From positions 1-64,000 of the forward strand of contig JBBSDP010000021.1 of NCBI GenBank assembly GCA_038240605.1: DNA of 64,000 nucleotides, read 5' to 3'. The stretch comes from JBBSDP01 sp038240605. GTDB lineage: Bacteria; Planctomycetota; Phycisphaerae; Tepidisphaerales; Tepidisphaeraceae. The notes beneath the pieces were generated by a model. That model saw only the letters and a program-made list of their open reading frames with translations, searched no databases and was not told the origin of the DNA. A program made the position numbers and the translations under genes. Below are positions 15,847 to 25,539 of the stretch, piece by piece. Within the stretch, counting starts at the first letter, position 1. Every line of letters starts with the position of its first letter.

Positions 15847-17364
15847 TCAAAACGGCCATCCCCCAGCCGGCTTCGGTGCCCAGGCCGCGATCAGGATCAG
15901 CGCCGCGATCAAACCCGCCAGACGGCTCACGCGATCGCGCATGGCGAAGACGATGGGGTCATCGTGCAGGAGTCGGCGTCGGGCCAGGAACCAGATGCGC
16001 GTGATCCAGTAGAGCAGCAGGGGGGCCATCAGCCAGAGCACGTTGGGGCGGGGATACAAGGTTTTGACGAGGGGGCTGTCGAGGTAATTGCAGAAGACCA
16101 GCACCGAGAGATACCCGCTGGCCGGGCCGACGCTCTCGATGATCCGCAGGTCGGTCACCTTGTACTCACGTCCCCGGATCTGCTCTCCGCCGGCTTCTTC
16201 CACACCGAGCAGCTCCGAATAGCGCTTGGCGAATGCCAGGCTCAGGAAGAAGAACATGGAAAAGGCCAACAGCCAGATCGTCAACGGCACGTCGATCGCC
16301 GCCGCTCCGGCGATGATCCGATGGGTGTAGAGCGATGCCAGGAGGATGATGTCAACGAGCAGCTTTCGCTTGAGCCAGAAGGAATAGAGCGTGGTGAGAA
16401 TGGCGTAGGCGGCCAGCAACGCCTGAAATTTCAACGGGAGCACGGCGGCGATCGCAAAAGCCGTGACCAGCAGCGCCGCTGAGAGGAGCAAGCCGGCGGG
16501 AACGGAAAGTTTCCCGGAGGCGAAGGGGCGATGCCGTTTGCTGGCGTGGCGCCGGTCGGCTTCCAGGTCGAGCAGGTCATTGAGGATGTAGAAGCAGGAT
16601 GCGCAGGCGCAAAACGCGACGAAGGCCAGGAGCGCCGCCGTCACCCGCGATCGATCCTGAATCTGGTGGGCGAAGATCAGCGGCAGGAGGACCAGCAGGT
16701 TCTTGATCCACTGGTGCGGCCGCATCGCGTTCAGCGCGGCGCTGGCGGCTCCGCCGGAGTTGAAGATCCGGCACGGGGTGCAGATCTGCGCGGCGCTGCG
16801 CGCGAGGCGTGGTCCGGGGGAAACCAGGTAGGCCCGCCGTGCCGCTTTCCAGAGACACAGGTCCGCGTGCGAGTCGCCGATGTAGTCGAAGCGGTCGCCA
16901 AAGCGCCGCCGCAGTTCGGCCAGCTTCCCCTCGCCGGAAAGATTGTTCGCGCCTTCCGTGGCGGCGACCTCATCGAAAATTCTCAGGTGGTCGGCCACCG
17001 CATCCGCCATCGTGCGATGCGACCCCGTCGCCAAAACAAGCCGGCGTCCCGCTCGCTTTTCCGCTTCCAGGAACTCCAGCACGTCGGCCCGGTAGGGGAG
17101 ATGCACGGCGTCCACCGTCGCCCGGCGAAAGACTTCTTCCTTGAACCGGGCCTTTCCGCCGGCGATCCAGCCCGGGAATTTCAGCAGGTCCAGCGGACGC
17201 GCCTTGACCAGCAGGAGGATCGCTTCCCACAACGAATCGGTGGCGATGAGCGTGCCGTCCAGATCGACGCAAAGCGGCGGCTCGGCCGACGGCCCGGCGT
17301 CGGCACGGCCCGCGCCGCCGAGATCCTCCTGAGGGGCGGCAGCCGCGTTGGGTTCAGACGCCAT
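15847..17364 (-). CDS. HAD phosphatase-UbiA prenyltransferase fusion (DPPR-synthase-like)
   Basis: A 505-residue membrane protein. Residues about 28-215 are a HAD hydrolase: VDLDGTLI (motif I), LVLATGSHRT (motif II), GDSHADLCLW (motif IV). Residues about 225-505 are a UbiA prenyltransferase with some eight membrane helices, metal motif NDLLDLEADR followed by RHASKRHRPFASG, and second motif YSFWLKRKLLVDIILLA. These match decaprenyl-phosphate phosphoribosyltransferases (mycobacterial Rv3806c type), which make the lipid precursor of arabinofuranose. The HAD part could supply the missing dephosphorylation. ATG 17364 is chosen because the upstream 58 residues look non-homologous. It lies at the left edge of the polysaccharide cluster. 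No DprE1/DprE2 epimerase gene is seen. Confidence 0.85.
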   Translation of the reverse strand: MASEPNAAAAPQEDLGGAGRADAGPSAEPPLCVDLDGTLIATDSLWEAILLLVKARPLDLLKFPGWIAGGKARFKEEVFRRATVDAVHLPYRADVLEFLEAEKRAGRRLVLATGSHRTMADAVADHLRIFDEVAATEGANNLSGEGKLAELRRRFGDRFDYIGDSHADLCLWKAARRAYLVSPGPRLARSAAQICTPCRIFNSGGAASAALNAMRPHQWIKNLLVLLPLIFAHQIQDRSRVTAALLAFVAFCACASCFYILNDLLDLEADRRHASKRHRPFASGKLSVPAGLLLSAALLVTAFAIAAVLPLKFQALLAAYAILTTLYSFWLKRKLLVDIILLASLYTHRIIAGAAAIDVPLTIWLLAFSMFFFLSLAFAKRYSELLGVEEAGGEQIRGREYKVTDLRIIESVGPASGYLSVLVFCNYLDSPLVKTLYPRPNVLWLMAPLLLYWITRIWFLARRRLLHDDPIVFAMRDRVSRLAGLIAALILIAAWAPKPAGGWPF

Positions 17365-17632
17365 GGTGTTGAGGTGGGCGCTCGCGCAATTCGACCGCGC
17401 GCTCGCAAGCCGTAAAGATAGACCAGCGCCCTGAATTTGCAAACCGCACTCGAAGTGTTTGCCCTTCGATTTTCCAGAAAGGGAAGGCCGGCTTCCCGCC
17501 GTGCCCTCCGGCGGCCATGGGATCGGCCTAAGTCTCAATCCTTGATGATTTTATCGACCTGTTCGGGAATTCACCGACGGCAAAAATGGGTAGAGGGGCC
17601 ACGGAGCCCGGTGTATTCAGCCTTCCGATAAA

Positions 17633-17660
17633 TTGACACCATCCCTCACGGTCTTATAGT
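17633..17660 (+). promoter_or_regulatory. Sigma-70-like promoter upstream of the first beta-helix gene
   Basis: TTGACA (17633-17638), 16 bases, then TATAGT (17655-17660). It lies 131 bases before ATG 17791. A start near 17667 would leave a leader of roughly 120 bases. The rest of the 426-base spacer from 17365 shows no other gene or repeat I can support. Confidence 0.6.
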
Positions 17661-17790
17661 CCGTTTTGGGTGTTAAGGTGTGACTGGGGTGCACGCCGCA
17701 ATGCGTGTACGGGGTCGTACCGCTCCGGTTTCGCTCGAGGACCTCCGCGCTACCCTTGTTTCGCGGGGCGACCAATTCGATGAGGGGTAT

Positions 17791-19491
17791 ATGAGAAATG
17801 CGAACAACGGATTTCGGGCTTCCAGTGCAGTCGTCGAGCAGTTGGAGGGTCGCCAGCTTTTATCCGGCGGCAGCTCCGCACTGCTTGTGATGGGGCCTTC
17901 CATCACGGCGCCGACGTCCTCCGCGCGCGTCATTACAACCAAAGCGCCGTCTCTGGCGAGAACAACGACCACGCCGACGGCGAAGACCTCCGCGCCGACG
18001 CCAACGCCCGCGCCGACGCCGACCCCGGCGACCTCCGCGCCGACGACCACTACATTAAAGACCACGACCGTCACGCTCGCGACCACGACGAGGACGACGA
18101 TGCCGATCTTCAACGTGCTCAATTATGGAGCCCTCGGCAACGGCGTCGCCAACGACACGGCCGCCATCCAGTCGGCCATCAAGGACTTGACCGCCGCCCA
18201 CGGTGGAGAGTTGCTCTTCCCGATGGGGGTCTATCGCATTTCGACCGCGGTCGTCGTCAAAGGGCTCAGCAATTTCACGATCGTGGGCGACGGCGCGACC
18301 ATCAAGCCGCTCGATAACGTGACCACCGTGTTTCCCAATGCGGTGAGCGGCGACACCTTTGACATCTTCTCCTGCGCGAATTTCACGGTGCAGGGCCTCA
18401 CGCTGGACGGCAACGCGAAGGTCCGCGGCAATCGGGAAACCTACGCCAACCTCGGCATGAACGACGACTCGTTCTTCACGCTCACCGGCATGCGCCTGAC
18501 CAATGCCGTAAGCGACAACCTTTACATGAAAGCAAGCGTCCCCTCCAACCTGGCGCTCGGCTGCCATGACGGGACGATCCAGCAAAGCACGTTTGACGGC
18601 TCCTGGCGCAACGGGATCACCGTCACGCATGGTTACAAGCTCAATTTCCTGAACAACACCATCACCAACGTGCGCGGGACCTCGCCGGGGTCCGGCATTG
18701 ACGTCGAATCCAATACGGTCGATGCCGACGGCTCGAACCACGACATCCTCATTCGCGGAAACACGATTTCCAACTGCGCCCAGACGGGCGTGCGAATCAC
18801 TGTCGCCCAGCATCCGCGCCTGATCGCGGTCGATGGGAACACCTTCACCAACTGTCCCACCGCCGTGCTCGATGAAGGAATTCAGGTCCAGATCACGAAT
18901 AACACGTGTTCGATGGCGATAAAGCAGACGAGCGGCCAGGGGTATCTGGATCAGGTGGCTCAGATCTACGTTGAAGGCGTGGCCGGCGGCACCGTATTGG
19001 TTTCCGGCAACACGATCTCGTCACTGAACGGCCTGGTCGGCATCGAGGTGCACAGGAGCTGGACCGGGGTCGCCACGATTACCAATAACAAGATCAGCTC
19101 ATTGTCCGGGCCGGTTTCCGCGATCAGCGTCTGGTCGAACAACGCCAACATTTCCTCCAACACGATTACTGGCGTGGCGGGCGGAATCTGCGTGGCCGCG
19201 AGCCATGTCACGGTCAGCTCCAATACCCTGCTGAACGGAACCAACGTCGCGGTCTATTCCGATGGCGCGTACAACTCGATCAAAAGCAACCTGATTACCG
19301 ACTTCGGCATCGCGAGGAACGGTCAGTGCATCATCAGCACGGACAGCACCCAGACCGCCATCAGCGGCAACGCGATTCGGAAAACGGTTGTCAATCGAGC
19401 CTGGATCCCGATCGTCAAGGGCGTCGGCGATCTCGGCGGCAGCAACTTGAAGTACGGACTGCTCGGGTCGGACGGCTCATTCGTCGTTTGA
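17791..19491 (+). CDS. Right-handed beta-helix protein with planctomycete N-terminal motif
   Basis: A 566-residue extracellular-type protein. Near the N-terminus is VEQLEGRQLLSGG, a motif common at the start of planctomycete surface proteins. Residues about 50-105 form a Thr/Pro/Ala-rich linker (APTPTPAPTPTPATS). A pectate-lyase-3-like beta-helix (about 108-560) opens with FNVLNYGALGNGVANDTAAI and runs through N-rich repeat coils (SGNTISS, SNNANISSN). ATG 17791 follows GAGGGG. It is homologous along its whole helix to the gene at 41846, including RGTSPxSGID and WIPIV near the ends. It could be a lyase, epimerase or binding protein for the cluster's polymer; catalytic residues cannot be assigned. 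Confidence 0.82.
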   Translation: MRNANNGFRASSAVVEQLEGRQLLSGGSSALLVMGPSITAPTSSARVITTKAPSLARTTTTPTAKTSAPTPTPAPTPTPATSAPTTTTLKTTTVTLATTTRTTMPIFNVLNYGALGNGVANDTAAIQSAIKDLTAAHGGELLFPMGVYRISTAVVVKGLSNFTIVGDGATIKPLDNVTTVFPNAVSGDTFDIFSCANFTVQGLTLDGNAKVRGNRETYANLGMNDDSFFTLTGMRLTNAVSDNLYMKASVPSNLALGCHDGTIQQSTFDGSWRNGITVTHGYKLNFLNNTITNVRGTSPGSGIDVESNTVDADGSNHDILIRGNTISNCAQTGVRITVAQHPRLIAVDGNTFTNCPTAVLDEGIQVQITNNTCSMAIKQTSGQGYLDQVAQIYVEGVAGGTVLVSGNTISSLNGLVGIEVHRSWTGVATITNNKISSLSGPVSAISVWSNNANISSNTITGVAGGICVAASHVTVSSNTLLNGTNVAVYSDGAYNSIKSNLITDFGIARNGQCIISTDSTQTAISGNAIRKTVVNRAWIPIVKGVGDLGGSNLKYGLLGSDGSFVV

Positions 19492-19511
19492 CCTTCCAAC
19501 CGCCGTCTAGC

Positions 19512-20384
19512 TCAGCAATCTGTGGACGATTGTTGCACCACCGCCGCGGGCCGGAACCCCTCCCGCTCAAATACGAATTGGTTACATCCGAGCCGGTTTG
19601 TCGTGACGAGTTGGGTCAGCCGAAAGCCGGCGCGCCGGTAGAAATCAAAGATCCGCTTCGGGGTCGCCACCTCGAATGGATACCCGCCCAGCCAATCGAT
19701 CCAATCATGATAGATGGACATCCCTCGTTTCGCCCGATGCGTCGTGAAAACCCCCGTTGGATTGCGGAACTTGATCAATCCGATCATTACGCTCTGAATC
19801 GCGAATAGAGGAACGAACACGCTCGTCACGGTGTAACGGCCCAGAACATTTCGGCAATACGTCTTTTTCACCTTCGTCCACAGCGTCGATTTCAGGCCCT
19901 GATCGTTGTAGATCGCGACGAATAACCGCCCGTTCTGATTGACGGCGGATACCGCCATGGCGAGCGCTTTGTCGAGGTTGCCCGTGTGGTGAAGGCAGCC
20001 CCAGGCATAGACCACGTCGAAGGTGCCAAGCGAGCGGACGAAATCGCCATTCAGGACATCACCGCGCCCAATGACCCAGGCGTCATCTTCCGGGAAAAAA
20101 CGCGATTTCAGGAACGTGCAACACCCGACGGACTTCGGATCATAATCGAACGAGCGCACGCGGGCACCCAGTCGCCTTGCCGCAAGGCTGAAAAGCCCAC
20201 TGCCGCAACCGATGTCCAGAAATGTCTTACCTCGCAGATCAGTGACTTCAAGCAGTTGGCGGAGAGATTTTTCGGCTTCCGCGACTCGGCCTTCATCGAG
20301 CGTGCCGAGAAATCGTTGCCAATTCGCTCCGAAGCCGAATCGTTCTTTGTCAGCTACGTTTTCTGGAACAGGTTCAGAAGTCAT
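19512..20384 (-). CDS. Class I SAM-dependent methyltransferase
   Basis: A 290-residue protein. The SAM-binding motif FLDIGCGSGLFSLAA lies near residue 55, motif II FDYDPKS near 80, and VVYAWGCLHHTGN near 125 is motif IV. The C-terminal half is longer than usual, hydrophobic in part (VTSVFVPLFAIQSVMIGLI) and ends with a Cys. The start is supported by AGGAG-rich sequence. Its stop is 20 bases from the stop of the beta-helix gene on the other strand. As part of the polysaccharide cluster it may methylate a sugar or a lipid-linked sugar. The acceptor is unknown. Confidence 0.8.
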   Translation of the reverse strand: MTSEPVPENVADKERFGFGANWQRFLGTLDEGRVAEAEKSLRQLLEVTDLRGKTFLDIGCGSGLFSLAARRLGARVRSFDYDPKSVGCCTFLKSRFFPEDDAWVIGRGDVLNGDFVRSLGTFDVVYAWGCLHHTGNLDKALAMAVSAVNQNGRLFVAIYNDQGLKSTLWTKVKKTYCRNVLGRYTVTSVFVPLFAIQSVMIGLIKFRNPTGVFTTHRAKRGMSIYHDWIDWLGGYPFEVATPKRIFDFYRRAGFRLTQLVTTNRLGCNQFVFEREGFRPAAVVQQSSTDC

Positions 20385-20734
20385 GCCTCTTCTCTCTCCT
20401 AACTTTTCATATACCGTGGCTTAACGGTTTGAGTGACGGTCGTCGTGACCATGGGCATCGTGTCTCCGCGATCTTGGAATACCCGATTTGATCGGATACA
20501 TTCAACTACTTTGTGATCGGAGGTGCCGACGCTGTAGCTTGCTGAAATGGCGAATTGAACGTCCTGCGTACGGCGGAAGACTGGGAATTTCAAGAAAAAT
20601 CGAGGAATTTCTGTTTGGCGAAGAACCGCCGTTCGAGATGCAAGTAACTCTGCCAAGGACGAAATCGTTCAGGGGAATCCGACCGGCACTGAACGCGGAA
20701 GCGACCAATAGAATATCCCTGAAGGATCCAGCGT
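20385..20734. other. Divergent spacer between methyltransferase and asparagine synthase
   Basis: This 350-base stretch separates two divergent genes. I see no gene, repeat or clear hairpin. It should hold promoters for both, but no hexamer pair near consensus stands out. The only supported site is AAGGAT before the asparagine-synthase start. Confidence 0.5.
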
Positions 20735-22603
20735 ATGTGCGGAATCGCAGCGATCGTCAGGATGAAGCCCGAAGCGGATAGCGCCGCGATCGATCGGATG
20801 ACGGAGACGCTCGCGCACCGGGGCCCCGACGCCGCGGGCATAACCCTTCTCAGCGACGTGCACCTGGGCCACCGCCGGTTGAGCATCATCGACCTGGCCG
20901 GTGGTTCACAACCGATGACCGAGATCACCGAGCGGTATTGGATTGTCTTCAACGGGGAGATTTACAATTTTCGCGAGCTGCGCGCCACGCTGGAATCAAG
21001 AGGACAGCGCTTCCGCACGCATTCCGACACCGAAGTGCTGATCAAGGCGTACGAGGTCTTCGGCGAGCAGATGCCCGTACACCTCAACGGCCAGTTCGCC
21101 TTCGCCATCTGGGATCAGCAGGAGCGCCGACTCTTCGCGGCGCGCGACCGAATGGGGGAGAAGCCCTTCTTCTGGGCGACCGCTCAGGGCGGCGCGATTG
21201 TCATCGCATCCGAGATCAAATCGATCATCGCCTCCGGACTGATCCGGCCGATCCTCGATCCCGTCTCGGTGGACGCTTATCTGGCGCTGCTTTACGTTCC
21301 GCCGGATCGAACGATTTATGCCAACGTGCAAACGTTGCCGCCGGCCCATGCAATCGTATGGGACGGGGCGGGCAAGCGGGAGTGGTGCTATTGGAAACCC
21401 CGGTATTCAACGAATAACGATGTGGAATTTCCGGAGGCGGCGGCGAAGTGCCGCGAACTGCTTCAACAGGCCGTCACGAGGCAATTGGTTGCAGATGTGC
21501 CGGTCGGCGCGTTTCTCAGTGGCGGGCTCGATTCCAGCACGATCGTGGCCATGATGAGCACGGCCGCGGGACGCCGGGTGCCGACTTTTTCGGTTGGCTT
21601 CGGCGACTTGATCAACGAGCTTCCGTACGCGGCGGCCGTCGCTGAGCGGTACGGTACGGAGCATCATGAAGTCTCAATGGACATTCCCGTCGGCGACCTC
21701 TTACAGAAAATGGCCGACGTATACGATGAGCCATTCGCGGACTCGTCTAACCTTCCCACCTACCTGGTGGCAGGGGTCGCGCGACAGCATGTCCCCGTGG
21801 CATTGTCCGGCGATGGCGGCGACGAACTGTTCGGCGGGTATTCCTGGTACCTCCCGCTGCTGACGGATGCTTCGCACAACGGACGCCCCGCATCGGTCGC
21901 GACCGCCGGCTTCCGGACGTATGGATGGAACCTGCTGACGAAGCTGGGATTTCCCGTCCACGAAAAACGAGATCGTGCCGGCCAGCAACTCGTCACGGCG
22001 ATGCTCAGACGCCGTCACCCGGATGTATGGGAGCGACATCTGGCCCAGATCTCCCAGGGGGAGGAATTACGCGCGAGCTATAGTCGGAAATCGAGTCCGC
22101 CGGCAGGTGTGGCGGCGGTGGAAAGCCTCTACCGGGATCGCTCGCTTGCTTACCCGATCGACCAGGCCGTCGATTTTGACGTGAGGTCCTATCTTCCGGG
22201 AGACATCCTCGTCAAAGTCGATCGGGCGGCCATGGCACATGGTCTGGAAACGCGCGCTCCATTTCTCGATGTCGATCTGGTCGAGTTCGTCCTCTCTCTG
22301 CCCCCTCGCCTGCGTTTCCGCGATGACGGCTTGAAAGGTCTGCTCCGGGCCGCCTGCCAGGATCTGTGGCCGCCACGAATTCATAGCCGGAAGAAGCAGG
22401 GGTTCGGCGGTCCGATCGCTTCCTGGATTCGACGGCCAGAAGTCCGCGCGCTGCTGGATCGAGTCACCAGCGCATCGAGCCCGCTGTCGGCGCTATTGCC
22501 GGGTGTTGCAAATGTTCTCACGTCAAGGCGACCTCAGAACATGTGGACCCTGCTTTGCCTGGGTCTGTGGCTGGAGAAGCACCCGGAATGCGTAGTCCCT
22601 TAA
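20735..22603 (+). CDS. asnB: Asparagine synthase-like amidotransferase 1
   Basis: A 622-residue two-domain enzyme. The glutaminase domain starts MCGIAAIV, so Cys2 is the nucleophile after Met removal, with RLSIIDLAGG and FNGEIYN typical of class II amidotransferases. The synthetase domain carries the PPi loop SGGLDSS at about 262-268. Family members move glutamine nitrogen to an ATP-activated carboxylate. In polysaccharide clusters they likely amidate sugar acids such as hexuronates. AAGGAT precedes the start. It overlaps the next glycosyltransferase gene by 16 bases. A paralogue lies at 39868. Confidence 0.9.
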   Translation: MCGIAAIVRMKPEADSAAIDRMTETLAHRGPDAAGITLLSDVHLGHRRLSIIDLAGGSQPMTEITERYWIVFNGEIYNFRELRATLESRGQRFRTHSDTEVLIKAYEVFGEQMPVHLNGQFAFAIWDQQERRLFAARDRMGEKPFFWATAQGGAIVIASEIKSIIASGLIRPILDPVSVDAYLALLYVPPDRTIYANVQTLPPAHAIVWDGAGKREWCYWKPRYSTNNDVEFPEAAAKCRELLQQAVTRQLVADVPVGAFLSGGLDSSTIVAMMSTAAGRRVPTFSVGFGDLINELPYAAAVAERYGTEHHEVSMDIPVGDLLQKMADVYDEPFADSSNLPTYLVAGVARQHVPVALSGDGGDELFGGYSWYLPLLTDASHNGRPASVATAGFRTYGWNLLTKLGFPVHEKRDRAGQQLVTAMLRRRHPDVWERHLAQISQGEELRASYSRKSSPPAGVAAVESLYRDRSLAYPIDQAVDFDVRSYLPGDILVKVDRAAMAHGLETRAPFLDVDLVEFVLSLPPRLRFRDDGLKGLLRAACQDLWPPRIHSRKKQGFGGPIASWIRRPEVRALLDRVTSASSPLSALLPGVANVLTSRRPQNMWTLLCLGLWLEKHPECVVP

Positions 22604-23556
22604 TCAGCGTCGTCATGCCGGTGTACAATGGCGGCGCCTACCTGAACGACGCTATCGAAAGTATCTCGCGGCAGACATTCCGTGACTTTGAGTTCATCGC
22701 CGTCGATGACGGCTCTACCGACGGTTCATCAGACGTCCTGGATCGCGCCGCGGATCAAGATCCGCGGCTGGTCGTGGTGCGACAAGCCAATCAAGGCATT
22801 ACCACCACACTGAATGCGGGATTGTCCAAAGCGAAAGGTGAATTTATTGCTCGGATGGATGGTGACGATGTTTCCCATCCTTCGCGCCTGGAGAAGCAGC
22901 TCGCCTACATGCTCGAGCATCCGGCGTGCGCGGCAGTCGGTTGCTGGATTGTGATGATCGATCCCAAAGGGAATGTCCTGTGTGAACAGAAATGGCCCAC
23001 GGAACACGATGCGATCAATGCCGCGCTCCTCGCCGGCCGTAACGATGGAGGGCTGCCGCACCCCACGGCGCTCATTCGGCATTCGAGTCTGGATGCGATC
23101 GGCGGGTACCGACCCAAGTTTCCGGTTGCCCAGGACAAGGATCTATGGTTACGACTGGCCGAAGTTGGAAAGCTCTCGAACCTCCCCGAATTCCTGTTGA
23201 AATATCGGGTACATCCACAGAGCACGGGAGCAACCCGCGGCGGCGCCCAGCGGACGGCTTTCGATAACGCGATCGCCGAAGCCCGCCAGCGCCGAGGAAT
23301 GGACGCGCCGCCGCCGGCGGCTCAAACCACATCGCAGCGGCAATCGATGGTGAGCAATCCAAACCCAAAGGCCAGCCTTGCGTTTTACGCCCTGGACGGC
23401 GGCAACTATTGCTACGCGCTACGCACTGCCCTGGCGATTCTGCGGGAAAAGCCGTTCCTGCTGAGCTCGTACATGCTGCTCGGCTTTGCGATTCTGCTAC
23501 CATTCGTCCGAATCATTCTTGGAAGAAGGCGGCGGACCGGATTCCACCCGTGGTGA
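22588..23556 (+). CDS. Family 2 glycosyltransferase
   Basis: A 322-residue inverting GT-A glycosyltransferase. The N-terminus has ISVVMPVYNGGAYL, VDDGSTDGS and the DxD-type metal site RMDGDDVSHPSR. Hydrophobic residues near the C-terminus (LLSSYMLLGFAILLPFVRI) suggest a membrane anchor. ATG 22588 follows GGAGAAG and overlaps the end of asnB by 16 bases, so translation is coupled. It should add one sugar to the growing lipid-linked repeat; donor and acceptor are not predictable. Confidence 0.9.
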   Translation: MRSPLISVVMPVYNGGAYLNDAIESISRQTFRDFEFIAVDDGSTDGSSDVLDRAADQDPRLVVVRQANQGITTTLNAGLSKAKGEFIARMDGDDVSHPSRLEKQLAYMLEHPACAAVGCWIVMIDPKGNVLCEQKWPTEHDAINAALLAGRNDGGLPHPTALIRHSSLDAIGGYRPKFPVAQDKDLWLRLAEVGKLSNLPEFLLKYRVHPQSTGATRGGAQRTAFDNAIAEARQRRGMDAPPPAAQTTSQRQSMVSNPNPKASLAFYALDGGNYCYALRTALAILREKPFLLSSYMLLGFAILLPFVRIILGRRRRTGFHPW

Positions 23557-23559
23557 TCC

Positions 23560-24255
23560 ATGGATGCCAAACAGATAAGCTCAGCTAGCCGGCCTTCCGC
23601 AAAGGGGAGATCGCCTGTCCACCTGTTCCGGCTTACGGCTGCGGTCGCCTGGGCACGCTGGGTCAGCGCAACCTGGTGGACCGCTTACGGGCGCGTATCG
23701 CTCTGGACCTGGGGCGCTCAGGTTGGGCCGTCCCTGCGAATTGTCGGCCGCATAAGACTGTATGTCAGCGGGAACCTGAAGATCGGATCCAACGTTCACA
23801 TCAATTCTGGACGCGCGAACTTTGTCGGCGGCGACCGCCGGATGGCGCTCCGCGTTGGCAAGGATGCCGATCTGATCATCGGCGATGGCTGCCGGATGTC
23901 GAACTCAACCATTTGCGCCGCGGTTCGGATCGTCATCCATGATGAGACCTTCATTGGAGGCGGATGCGATATCTATGACAGCGATTTTCACCCCATCGAC
24001 CCGGATGATCGGGATGCGGAACTCCCGCCCGCCGTCGCGCCGATCGAGATTGGTCCCCGCGCGTTCATAGGAAGCCACGTCATCATCTTGAAAGGCGTCC
24101 GGATCGGTGAAGGTGCCGTCATCGGAGCGGGAAGCGTAGTGACCCGGAACGTGCCGGCGTTCGAGATCTGGGCCGGACGACCTGCTCGGTTCCTGCGCAA
24201 GCTTGAATCGTCGGCCGGTTCGGCTGGCGTTGCCCAGCCGGTGAAGTCAAGTTGA
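23560..24255 (+). CDS. Left-handed beta-helix acyltransferase
   Basis: A 231-residue protein. After a short hydrophobic N-terminus, residues about 65-215 carry hexapeptide repeats of the maltose/galactoside O-acetyltransferase (LbetaH) class, e.g. IGSNVHIN, IGPRAFIGSHVIILKGVRIG and AVIGAGSVVTRNVP. The loop DSDFHPIDPDDRD contains the usual catalytic His (His in DFHP). It probably acetylates a hydroxyl of the polysaccharide subunit. It begins three bases after the GT2 stop and precedes a GT4 gene by 10 bases, in one operon. Confidence 0.87.
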   Translation: MDAKQISSASRPSAKGRSPVHLFRLTAAVAWARWVSATWWTAYGRVSLWTWGAQVGPSLRIVGRIRLYVSGNLKIGSNVHINSGRANFVGGDRRMALRVGKDADLIIGDGCRMSNSTICAAVRIVIHDETFIGGGCDIYDSDFHPIDPDDRDAELPPAVAPIEIGPRAFIGSHVIILKGVRIGEGAVIGAGSVVTRNVPAFEIWAGRPARFLRKLESSAGSAGVAQPVKSS

Positions 24256-24265
24256 ACGATCACCT

Positions 24266-25534
24266 ATGAAAGTCTTGTGGTTCACCAACATCCCGCTCGA
24301 TGCGGTCAATCGACGAATGAACCGGCCCACGCGGGGCAGCGGGTTCTGGATGCATGCCCTGCTTGAACCACTGATTCGATCCGGAGAAGTCGAACTGGCG
24401 GTAGTGACCGCCACGGCGGGTGATCCGGCGTATCGATTCTCCGAGGGAGGCGTTGAATATTTCAACATCCCCCAGAACAAGATCCTCGAGGCCTACCAGC
24501 TCTTGCCGGAATCACAACGCGCCAAGAGTCTTCGTCACGCGGCAGCATTGATCGACGAGTGGAAGCCGGACCTCATCCACGTGCATGGTACCGAGCGATT
24601 CTTCGGGCTCGTCAGGTCGCGAGGGCTAACCCGTGTGCCGACGATCGTTTCAATCCAGGGTCTGATATCGGAGTGTCTTCCGGTCGCCTGGGGAGCGATG
24701 AAATGGAAAGACGTGCTGCGCAATCTAACCTTTCACGATCTGACCCGGAACTCAACGCCGCTTGCGATCGCGCGTCGATTTCGTCAGCAGGCTCCGCTGG
24801 AACATGAGATTCTAAAGTCAGCCGATGCGGTGATTGGCCGTACGGATTGGGACAAGGCTCACGCACGGGAGGCCAACCCGAAGGTTCGATATTTTCACGT
24901 GGATGAAATGATGCGCCCGGAATTCTGGTCGGCAACTCCCTGGTCGGCGCGTTCTGCCGAACCCAGGACGATCGTGAGCACCTCGGACGCCGTCCCGTTG
25001 AAAGGCCTCCCGATCCTGCTGGATGCCGTTTCCACACTAAAGCATTGGGGTCATGACGTGCGGCTCAAAATCGCGGGAACCACGGGCTCCGATTCGAAGA
25101 AGAATGGGCTCGTCCGGTTCCTGTTGCAGCGCATTCGATCGCTGAACATCAAGAGTTCCGTAGAGCTGCTGGGCTGGCAGGGCGCTCCAGCACTGGCTGA
25201 ACAGATGCTCAAATCCCATTGCTTCGTTACGCCATCGTTCATCGAGAACGGATCCAATTCGCTGAGCGAGGCGCAGCTCCTTGGTATGCCTTGTGTCGCC
25301 AGCCATACTGGCGGCATGACCACCACGATCCGTCATGAGGAGACGGGACTGCTGTTCAGCCGTGGCGACTCGGGAATGCTGGCGTCTCAACTGGAGCGGC
25401 TCTTTGTCGACGGGTCGCTGGCCGACCAACTGAGCGTGCACGCTCGACAACACTCCCGCGGGCGCCACGATCCGGCGACGATCGTTGCCGCGCTGCTTCA
25501 CGCGTACAAAATGACCGCGGGTAACAACGGGTAA
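24266..25534 (+). CDS. Family 4 glycosyltransferase
   Basis: A 422-residue GT-B glycosyltransferase. The N-terminal domain reads MKVLWFTNIPLDAVNRRM, with the family HVHGTERFFGL. The C-terminal donor domain has SDAVPLKGLPILLDAVS, LLGWQ and the E-x7-E segment FIENGSNSLSEAQLLGMP. A retaining transferase for the cluster's oligosaccharide is expected. It starts 10 bases after the acyltransferase and is followed six bases later by the polymerase gene. Confidence 0.9.
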   Translation: MKVLWFTNIPLDAVNRRMNRPTRGSGFWMHALLEPLIRSGEVELAVVTATAGDPAYRFSEGGVEYFNIPQNKILEAYQLLPESQRAKSLRHAAALIDEWKPDLIHVHGTERFFGLVRSRGLTRVPTIVSIQGLISECLPVAWGAMKWKDVLRNLTFHDLTRNSTPLAIARRFRQQAPLEHEILKSADAVIGRTDWDKAHAREANPKVRYFHVDEMMRPEFWSATPWSARSAEPRTIVSTSDAVPLKGLPILLDAVSTLKHWGHDVRLKIAGTTGSDSKKNGLVRFLLQRIRSLNIKSSVELLGWQGAPALAEQMLKSHCFVTPSFIENGSNSLSEAQLLGMPCVASHTGGMTTTIRHEETGLLFSRGDSGMLASQLERLFVDGSLADQLSVHARQHSRGRHDPATIVAALLHAYKMTAGNNG

Positions 25535-25539
25535 GGCCC

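Noticed and set aside
20735..22603. Exosortase-linked polysaccharide system
   Set aside because: The asparagine synthase resembles those of exosortase loci, but no exosortase gene or PEP-CTERM protein is seen.
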